DNA from: Larus michahellis
Lineage: Eukaryota > Chordata > Aves > Charadriiformes > Laridae
DNA length: 64,000 nt
Reading direction: 5' to 3'
Assembly (NCBI RefSeq): GCF_964199755.1
Contig: NC_133929.1
Span: 3,675,806-3,739,805 of the forward strand
Shown: positions 55,944 through 64,000 of the stretch, piece by piece
Position numbering within the stretch: the stretch's first letter is position 1
How the letters are laid out: each line of letters opens with the position of its first letter
Position numbers and translations under genes: made by a program
Notes under the pieces: model-generated
The model's input: only the letters and a program-made list of their open reading frames with translations
What the model was told of the DNA's origin: nothing
Database searches by the model: none

Positions 55944-57946
55944 ATGTCCATCCCGAAGACATTTGCTGGATGCCACTTGATGGAGCTGGCTCAGGCTTCA
56001 TGACCATTATGTTATCCTGAAAAACACTTATAGAACACTGTTAGTATTATATGACAATTGACATCATATAGCTCAGAACTGAGTATTCTCACCAAGGGTT
56101 AGATTTCCTTGAGGTACACATTGAATTTCTCCATTCTCCAGCATCACCCACCAAGTACATCCAGGCCCTTGAGCAAACACAGTCCCACAAATGGGTTTGC
56201 CTTTGCCTGAGGCAGGAAAAGCCCAAACGGTTTTCCCTAACATATCCCTTTCATGCACCACAGGGACTTTATCCCCTTCTACTGCATGTAAAAGGTCTGA
56301 CTGAGCAGGACCAGCTCGATTGATGGATCCCCTGGTGTTAACTAACCAGGTAGCTTGTGCTAAAGGCTTGTCCCAATTTTTGAAGGATCCACCCCCCATT
56401 GCTTTCAGGGTGGTTTTTAATAGTCCATTGTACCGTTCAATTTTCCCAGAAGCTGGTGCATGACAGGGGATCTGCTATACCCACTCAATGCCATGTTCTT
56501 TTGCCCAATTACTTATAAGACTGTTTTTGAAATGAGTCCCACTGTCTGACTCAGTTCCTTCTGGAGTACCGTGTCGCCACGAGACTTGCCTTTCAAGGCC
56601 CAGGATGGTATTCTGGGCAGCAGCATGGGGCACGGCGTAGGTTTCCAACCATCCGGTGCTTCCTTCTACCATAGCAAGCAGATAGCACTTACCCTGGTGG
56701 GTTTGAGGGAGTGTGATGTAGTCAGTTTGCCAGGCCTCCCCATGTTTATATTTCAGCCGTCATCCCCCATACCACAAAGGTTTTAACCTTTTAGCTTGCT
56801 CGATTTCGGCGCATGTTTCACAGTTGTGGATAACCTGTGCAATAGCGTCCATGGTTAAATCCACCCCTTGGTCACGGGCCCATTTGTATGTTGCATCCCT
56901 TCCTTGATGGCCTGAAGTGTCATGGGCCCACCGAGCTAAAAACAGTTCACCTTTATGTTCCCAGTCCAAATCTGTCTGGAAAATCTTAGCAGCCTGGTCC
57001 ACTTGATGATTGTTTTGAAGTTCCTCAGTGGCCCGACTCATGGGTATGTGGGCATCTACATGGCATACTTTCACGACTAGTTTTCCTAGCCGGTCAGAAA
57101 TATCTCACCATAATTCAGCAGCCCAGATGGGTTTACCTCTGCGCTGCCAGTTGCTCTGCTTCCACTGCTGTAACCACCCCCACAGAGCATTTGCCACCAC
57201 CCATGAGTCAGTACAGAGACAGAGTATTGGCCACTTCTCTCCTTCGGCAATGCCTAGGGCCAGCTGGATGGCTTTTACCTCTGCAAATTGACTCTGTTCA
57301 CCTTCTCCTTCAGTAGCTTCTGCAACTTCTCATGTAGGACTCCATACAGCAGCTTTCCACCTTTGATGTTTTCCTACAATACGACAAGACCCATCAGCCA
57401 CTTAATTCCCAAGAACTGGATCTCTCATGCAGGTCCCTTGACCTTACCTCTTTTTACAGCAAAACCTGCTTTCAGAAGAATCTTGATTATTTTCTTACCT
57501 TTCTTGAAAACTACTTCTGCTGTACTACCCCACACCATGAGGTCATCAATGTATTGCAGGTGTTCTGGAGCTCCACCCTTCTCCAGTGCAGTCTGGATCA
57601 GCCCATGGCAAATGGTGGGGCTGTGTTTCCACCCCTGGGGCAGTCGATTCCAGGTGTACTGGAGGCCTCTCCAGGTGAAAGCAAACTGTGGCCTGCACTC
57701 TGCTGCTAAAGGAATAGAGAAAAAGGCATGAGCAGTGTCAATGGTAGCATACCACTGGGCTGCCTTGGACTCCAGTTCATACTGCAGTTCTAGCATGCCT
57801 GGCACAGCAGCACTCAGTGGTGGTGTGACTTCATTCAGACCACTAGAGTCTACTGTTAGCCGCCAGTCTCCATCAGGCTTTCGCACTGGCCATATGTGTT
57901 GTAATTTCAGTATATTGCTGTATAACTGTTCTAAATCAAATCCCAT
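55944..57946 (-). pseudogene. ERVL pol remnant (right arm)
   Basis: Mirror of 47,452-49,454: RT with YIDD at 57,553-57,542, RNase H, and integrase ending at 56,073, with the same in-frame stops. It differs from the left arm only at 56,729 in what I compared. Identical disabling stops show that the two copies share one already dead ancestor. Confidence 0.9.
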
Positions 57947-58147
57947 GTAACACCAAATATCTTCAAATAAGTAAATTTGTTATTAAACATTAAACCCTTC
58001 TCATGTGGCATATCTAAAAGAACCTGGTCAGAGAGTATTGGACTCTAACAAATATGCTGCCATTTTCACAGATAGAAAGGGAGAAAATTTGAGGAAGGAA
58101 AGGGAAAATACAATTAGAAATGTAGCAGCATTTTGCAGTCTAGTATA

Positions 58148-58587
58148 GATTGGGCCCCCAGCATAAGAAAGACATGAACCTGCTTGAGCGGGTCCAGAGG
58201 AGGGCCATGAAGATGATCAGAGGGCTGGAGCACCTCTCCTATGAGGACAGGCTGAGAGAGCTGGGGGTTGTTCAGCCTGGAGAAGAGAAGGCTCCAGGAA
58301 GACCTTACAGAAGCCTTCCAGTACCTAAAGGGGGCCTACAGGAAAGACGGGTAGGGACTCTTTATCAGGGAGTGTGGTGATAGGACGAGTGGTAATGGTT
58401 TTAAACTGAAAGAAGGTAGATTTAGATTAGATATTAGATTAGATATATTCTTTACTATGAGGGTGGTGAGACGCTTCCAGTTTTGCCCAGGGAAGTTGTG
58501 GATGCCCAATCCCCATGGCAGGGAATTTGGAACTAGATGATCTTTAAACGTCAATTTCAACCCAAACCATTCTGTGATTCTATGACT
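58148..58587 (+). mobile_element. CR1 LINE 3' fragment (right arm)
   Basis: Mirror of 46,811-47,250. The plus strand reads the CR1 ORF2 C-terminal block from 58,150 to the 3' end at about 58,587. Confidence 0.85.
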
Positions 58588-58612
58588 CTATATAGTGTTA
58601 ATTCAGATAAGG

Positions 58613-61600
58613 AAAGGAATCACAGAATCACAGAATGGTAGGGTTGGAAGGGACCTCTGGAGATCATCTAGTCCAACCCCCCTGCCAGAGCAGGGTCACC
58701 CAGAGCAGGGTGCACAGGAACACGTCCAGGCGGGTTTGGAATGTCTCCAGAGACGGAGACTCCACCACCTCTCTGGGCAGCCTGTGCCAGGGCTCTGCCA
58801 CCCTCAAAGTAAAGAAGTTCCTCCTCATGTTTAGGTGGAACTTCCTGTGCTCAAGTTTGTGCCCATTACCTCTTGTCCTGTCCCCGGGCACCACTGAAAA
58901 GAGCCTGGCCCCATCCTCCTGACACCCCCCCTTTCAGTATTTATGAGCGTTGATAAGATCCCCCCTCAGCTGTCTTTTTTCCAGACTGAAGAGACACAAA
59001 TCCTTCAGCCTTTCTTCATAAGAGAGGTCTTCCAGTCCCCTCATCATCTTGGTAGCCCTTTGCTGTCCCCTCTCCAGCAGTTCCCTGTCCCTCTTGAACC
59101 GGGGAGCCCAGAACTGGACACAGTACTCCAGATGCGGCCTCACCAAGGCAGAGTAGAGGGGGAGGATGACCTCCCTCGACCTGCTGGCCACACTCTTCTT
59201 GATGCACCCCATATGCCATTGGCCTTCTTGGCCACCAGGGCACATTGCTGGCTCATGGTCATCCTGTTGTCCACCAGGACTCCCAGGTCTCTTTCCACCG
59301 AGCTGCTCTCCAGCAGGTCAGCCCCCAACCTGTACTGGTGCAGGGGGTTATTCCTCCCCAGGTGCAGCACCCTGTAGGAATGTGTCTGAGAGAAAATGGC
59401 CATGTGAGCCAGCCTCCCTACTATGAGAGATTAGATTAAGGGCAAAACAGGTGGTAGAAGATGGAATTAGTACATGGGAAAAACGGGAACTGAGAAGGTA
59501 GAAAACATGTTGTGCTAATGACTAAGCAATTGACTATGCGAATTCTTGTAACCAATCTGATGTGTGAACGAACTGCATGGACAGCGCGTGGACAGTGTAA
59601 CGAGCTAATCAGAAATAAGCGAGTCGCGTGTACGGCTACAACGCAGGGTATAAAAGATGATGATCTGTGCTTAATAAACGGCTTCTGTTGATTCACATTG
59701 GATCGTCTGGAGTCCAGTTATTTCTCCTCAGCACCCTACACTTGCCCTTGTTGAATTTCAGAAGGTTCCTCTCTGCCCAACTCTCCAGCCTGTCCAGGTC
59801 TCTATGGATGGCGGCACGGCCTTCTGCTGTGTCAGTCACCCTCCCAGCTTTGTGTCATCAGCAAACTTGCTGAGGGTGCCCTCTATCCCCTCATCCAGGT
59901 CATTGATGAGTATATTGAAGAGGACTGGACCCAGTACTGACCCCTGGGGAACACCACTCGTCACTGACCTCCAACTAGACTCTGTGCCCCTAATCACGAC
60001 CCTCTGAGCTCTGTCTTTCAACCAGTTATCTATCCACCTCACTGTCCACTCATCCAACCCACACTTCCTAAGCTTCCCTATGAGGATGCTGTGGGAGACC
60101 ATGTCGAAAGCCTTGCTGAAGTCAAGGTAGACCACATCCACTGCCCTCCCCTCATCTCTCCATCCAGTCATGCCATCATAGAAAGCTATCAGATTGGTCA
60201 GACATGATTCCCCCTTGGTGAATCCATGTTGACTACTTCCGATAGCTTGCTTTTCCTCCACATGCCTTGAGATGATGCCCAGAACGAGCTGTTCCATCAT
60301 CTTTCCAGGGATGGAGGTGAGGCTGACCGGCCTGTAGTTCCCCGGGTCCTCCTTCTTGCCCTTTTTGAAGACTGGAGTGACATTGGCTTTCCTCCAGTCC
60401 TCAGGCACCTCGCCTGTTCTCCAGGACCTTTCAAAGACGATGGAGAGCGGCCCAGCAATGACTTCTGCCAGCTCCCTCAGCACTCTCGGGTGCATCCCAT
60501 CGGGGCCCATGGACTTGTGGATATCCAGTTGACTTAATTGATCTCTCACTTGATCCTCCTCAACCAAGGGGAAGTTGTCTTCTTTCCCTGTTACTTTCCC
60601 CAAAGCCTGGGACTCCTGAGGGCTGGGCCAAGCAGTAAAGACTGAAGCAAAGAAGGCATTCAGTAACTCCGCCTTCTCCGCATCCTCCGTCACCATGGCT
60701 CCTGTCTCATTCAACAGTGGGCCCACAACTTCTCTGGTCTTCCTTTTGCCTCCAATGTACTTGTAGAAGCCCTTCCTGTTGACCTCGATATCCCTGGCCA
60801 GGTTTAATTCCAAGGCGGCCTTGGCTTTCCTTGTTTCATCCCTGCACGCCTTGGCGGCATTCTTGTAATCCTCCCAAGGGGTCAGTCCCTTCTTCCACTT
60901 ACTGTAAACTCCCTTCTTCCACTTGAGCTTTTTCAGAAGCTCCCTGCTCAACCATGCAGGTCTCCTGCGTCCCTTGGCCGATTTCCTGCTCTTAGGGATG
61001 CACCGATCCTGAGCTTGGAGGAAGTGGTCTTTGAATACCAACCAGCTTTCTTGAGCCCCTTTGCCTTCCAGAGCCCTAGCCCACGGGATCTCTCCAAGCA
61101 GTTTCTTGAAGAGGTCAAAGTTAGCCCTCCTGAAGTCCAAGGTTGTGATTTTACTTCTTGTTGTTTTGTGCATAGTACCCATGATCCTGAACTGTATCTT
61201 CTCGTGATCACTACAGTTGGGCTGCCCCCAACCTTCATGTCCCCCACCAGTCCCTCTGTGTTTGTCAGTACCAGGTCCAGGAGTGCTCCTCTCCTTGTTG
61301 GCTCCTGTACCACCTGTGCCAAAAAGTTGTCATCAATGCACTGGAGGAGCCTCCTGGCCTGTGCGTGCCTGGCTGTGTAGCCTTCCCAGCAGATATCGGG
61401 GTGATTGAAGTCCCCCATGAGAACCAAGGCCTGCGATTGCGAGGCTACCTTCAGCTGTCTGTAGAAGGCCTCATCAGCTTCCCCATCCTGATCAGGTGGC
61501 CTGTAATAAACACCCACAACAGTGTCCCTCATATTTGCCTGCCCCTTAATCCTTACCCATAAGCTCTCGACTCTCTCTTCATCCGCCCCTAGTGAGAGCT

Positions 61601-62226
61601 CGATGCATTCCAGATGCTCTCTCACATAAAGAGCAACTCCACCACCATGCCTCACTGGCCTGTCTTTCCTGAAAAGGACATAGCCATCCATGACAGTGTT
61701 CCAGTCACGTGAGCTGTCCCACCACGTCTCAGTAATTGCAATGAGATCGTGGCCCTGCGACCGCACACAGATCTCCAGCTCTTCCTGCTTATTCCCCGTG
61801 CTGCGTGCATTGGTGTATAAGCATTTCAGAGAGGGAGTCGTGTGTGTAGTTTTGACCCTTGAGATGTGCTATGCCTTCTGGCTCTCAGAAATACTGGCAC
61901 GCTCTCCCACAAGTGCTGAGCAACTACGCTCTGGCACCTCACCAGCAAGCCCGGTACCGTTCCCACCCCCCTTCAAATCTAGTTTAAAGCCCTATCAATG
62001 AGCCCTGATAACTCTTGTCCTAGAACCCTTTTTCTCCTGGAAGTCAAGGTATTCCCGCCTGTTACCAGCAGGCCTGGCGGCTTGTAAATCAGGCCATGGT
62101 CAAAGAACCCAAAGTCCTGCTGGTAGTACCAGGCTCGGAGCCAGGCATTGATCTGCTGGCTTCTCCTATTTGCCCCCTCATCATTCCCCGCAACTGGGGG
62201 GATAGAGGAGAACACAACTTGCGCAA
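58613..62226 (-). mobile_element. CR1 LINE with solo LTR insert (right arm)
   Basis: Mirror of 43,172-46,785, with the same frameshifts in ORF2 and the same LTR insertion. The RT core frame is 61,182 to 59,836 and the endonuclease frame is 61,766 to about 61,208. Confidence 0.9.
59373..59730 (+). mobile_element. ERVK-type solo LTR (right arm)
   Basis: Mirror of 45,668-46,025. In this orientation the LTR reads 5' to 3': start tgtaggaatg, TATA box tataaaag near 59,650, polyA signal aataaa near 59,673, and end tctcctca at 59,730. Duplications gcaccc (the reverse complement of gggtgc) flank it. Confidence 0.9.
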
Positions 62227-62653
62227 AGGAAGGCAAAGAATTCTATGGAAAAGGGTGTGGGAATTGGAGGATAGGCAAAAATATGAGTAGTTCAGGAACA
62301 GAAAGAAATAAAAGGATTGAGGGCTGAAAAAGATCACTTGAAAACAGCTAGGAATATAGGAAGTAACCTGAGCAGGACTGATATAAAATAGTAAAGGCCA
62401 TCCTTATTGTTTTAGAGGTTCCATTCGAGCATATGACTTGAATTTCTGGAGAGGAAGGTCTAGAGAGGAAGCAGTTAATGTGCCTTGCCCTTTTCTTTAC
62501 CGTCACAAAGGAAGACACAGTTGATGTATATTTTGATTACGTTTACTAGGACAGAGGGTCTATAGAAGAGATACCCATATCATGTATCCCTGTGAGAATT
62601 ACCCTGATGTCTCAGTCTGACAATCCAAAAATTTAGGTGCTGTACTTCAGTGG
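62227..62653. other. Unassigned sequence in the right arm
   Basis: Mirror of 42,745-43,171. Nothing recognisable. Confidence 0.4.
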
Positions 62654-63203
62654 TGTTATGGGTTGACCCCAGCCAGCAGCTAAGCACCCACACAGCTGCT
62701 CGCTCACTCCCCTTCCCCAGCAAGACGAGGGAGAGAATAGGAAGAGCAAAACTGTGAAAACCCATGGGTCAAGATAAAGACAGTTTAATAGGTGAAGAGG
62801 AAAAACCTCACAGTGATGCAAAGGCAATCACTCACCACCTCCCACAAGCAGACTGATGCCCAGCCAGTCTCAGAGCAATGGCCACCTCAGAAGCTAAAAA
62901 TACCCCTTCCCTTTCTTCCTCTACCCCCAGTTTTTATTGGTGAGAATGAAATATATGTGGCATGAAATATCCCTTTGGCCAGTTTGGATCAGCTGTCCTG
63001 GCTGTATGCCTTCCTAATCTCTTGATCACCCCTAGCCTATATGCTGGGGTAAGAGAAAGCCTTGATACTGTGCAAGCACTGTTCAACAATAGCCAAAACA
63101 CTGTTGTGTTATCAACAGTTTTAGCCACAAATACAAGCACCATATGGACTGCTACGAAGAAAGTTAACTCCATCTCAGCCAGACCTAGTTCACCTAATAT
63201 AAT
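62654..63203 (-). mobile_element. ERVL LTR (right arm)
   Basis: Mirror of 42,195-42,744. On the plus strand it begins tgttatgggttgaccccagc, the reverse complement of the common avian ERVL LTR end. Confidence 0.8.
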
Positions 63204-64000
63204 CTCCACCACAATTCCAAATCATTTGCATCATGCTCAGGTCCTACACTATCCAATACATCCTCATCAGCCACCACCCTCCTCCCTGTCCATTGATATA
63301 TACACAAATATAATTCCTTTATTCTATTGTCCATCCCCTAAATGTCCACAAAAATCTGTTCAGTTCATTTAGTCCATGACTTGGGCTCCATCTGTGACAT
63401 GGGTCATTCAGGACAGGAGAGGCAGCATGTTGGGCTGGGGTGCTGGGTGCCAAAACCAGCTCAAGTTGGGTCACCACTGTGCTTGCCCCATTTCTTGCAA
63501 GGCTCATTCTCCATTGTTTTGGGTGATTCCTTCTGTAGTACTTCTGTATTGAGTTTGCATGGTAAGGTTTTGGTAGCGAGGGGGCAACAGGGATGGCTTC
63601 TGTAAGAAGTTGCCAGAAGCTTCCCGTATGTCCGATAGAGCCAATGTCAAGCTGGCTCCAAGACGGACCTGTTGCTGGCCAAGGCTGAGCCAATCAGGGA
63701 CGGTGGTAGCGCCTCTGTAATAACATATATAAGAAGGGGGGGGAAAAAATCTGTACAATACCAACCGCAGTCAGGAGAGATAAGAGAGAATATGTGAGAG
63801 AAACAATTCTGCAGACACCAAGGTCAGTGAAGGAGGGGGAGGAGGTGCTCCAGGCACTGGAGCAGAGATTCCTCTGCAGCCTGTACTGAAGATCATGGTG
63901 AGGCAGGCTGTCCCCCTGCAGCCCATGGAGGTCCACAGTGGAGCAGATATCCACCTGCAGCCCATGGAGGACCCCATGCTGGAGCAGGTGGATGCGCTTG
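63204..64000 (-). mobile_element. ERVL-derived internal region with degenerate tandem repeat (right arm)
   Basis: Mirror of 41,398-42,194, cut by the window end within the tandem-repeat part (ggaggtccacag and catggaggaccccatgct units near 63,920-63,985). Confidence 0.6.

Larger units (their letters stand above)
55944..64000 (-). repeat. Right arm of the near-perfect inverted repeat
   Basis: This is the reverse complement of 41,398-49,454 with the same elements in mirror order. It reaches the window end, so 8,057 bases is a minimum arm length. The symmetry centre is at 52,699, inside RPS23 intron 2. Confidence 0.95.

Overview
This looks like nuclear DNA of a bird, most likely from the W chromosome. 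The evidence is dense nested CR1 LINEs ending in the avian (ATTCTRTG)n tail, avian-type ERVL LTRs, ERVK- and gammaretrovirus-like (ERV1) proviruses, and a four-exon RPS23 gene. RPS23 and ATP6AP1L are neighbours on human 5q14, a segment I recall as part of the avian Z chromosome. Recognisable transposable elements cover roughly three quarters of the window, far more than expected for a Z or autosomal region. W linkage is inference. Layout: 1-14.6 kb is a stack of CR1 copies, several nested in one another, with LTR fragments. 14.6-22.0 kb is mostly unassigned sequence holding one apparent terminal exon of ATP6AP1L (17,242-17,518), probably frameshifted, and its 3' UTR. 22.0-32.2 kb is a minus-strand ERV1 provirus (LTR, tRNA-Arg-type primer site, gag, protease, partial pol). 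Its gag is split by an ERVK-type solo LTR with a 6-bp target duplication. Its pol is split by a near full-length CR1 (about 24,310-28,848) with two open reading frames. 32.2-40.6 kb holds LTRs, truncated CR1s and a plus-strand ERVK remnant (dUTPase, pol lacking the RT palm, broken env, 3' LTR). The right third is a large inverted repeat. Positions 41,398-49,454 reappear in reverse complement at 55,944-64,000 (x maps to 105,398 minus x). There is no net length difference, and I found only one base difference (48,669 / 56,729). Each visible arm is 8,057 bp and the right arm runs off the window. Each arm holds an ERVL LTR, a CR1 broken by an ERVK-type solo LTR, a small CR1 and an ERVL pol remnant. 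The 6,489-bp spacer carries the one gene that looks functional, RPS23 (minus strand, 53,924 to 51,678). Its four coding exons give 143 residues, all introns are GT-AG, and it has a 5' TOP tract and a polyA signal. A decayed copy of RPS23 exon 2 lies about 0.9 kb upstream of intact exon 2. The near-perfect arm identity stops exactly where a CR1 entered the left arm. Beyond that CR1 the inverted homology continues at only about 80 percent, which suggests arm-to-arm gene conversion that ended at the insertion. A palindrome around a dosage-sensitive ribosomal protein gene, beside a decaying neighbour, is the most interesting feature here. The main alternative is an assembly artefact at one end of the repeat.
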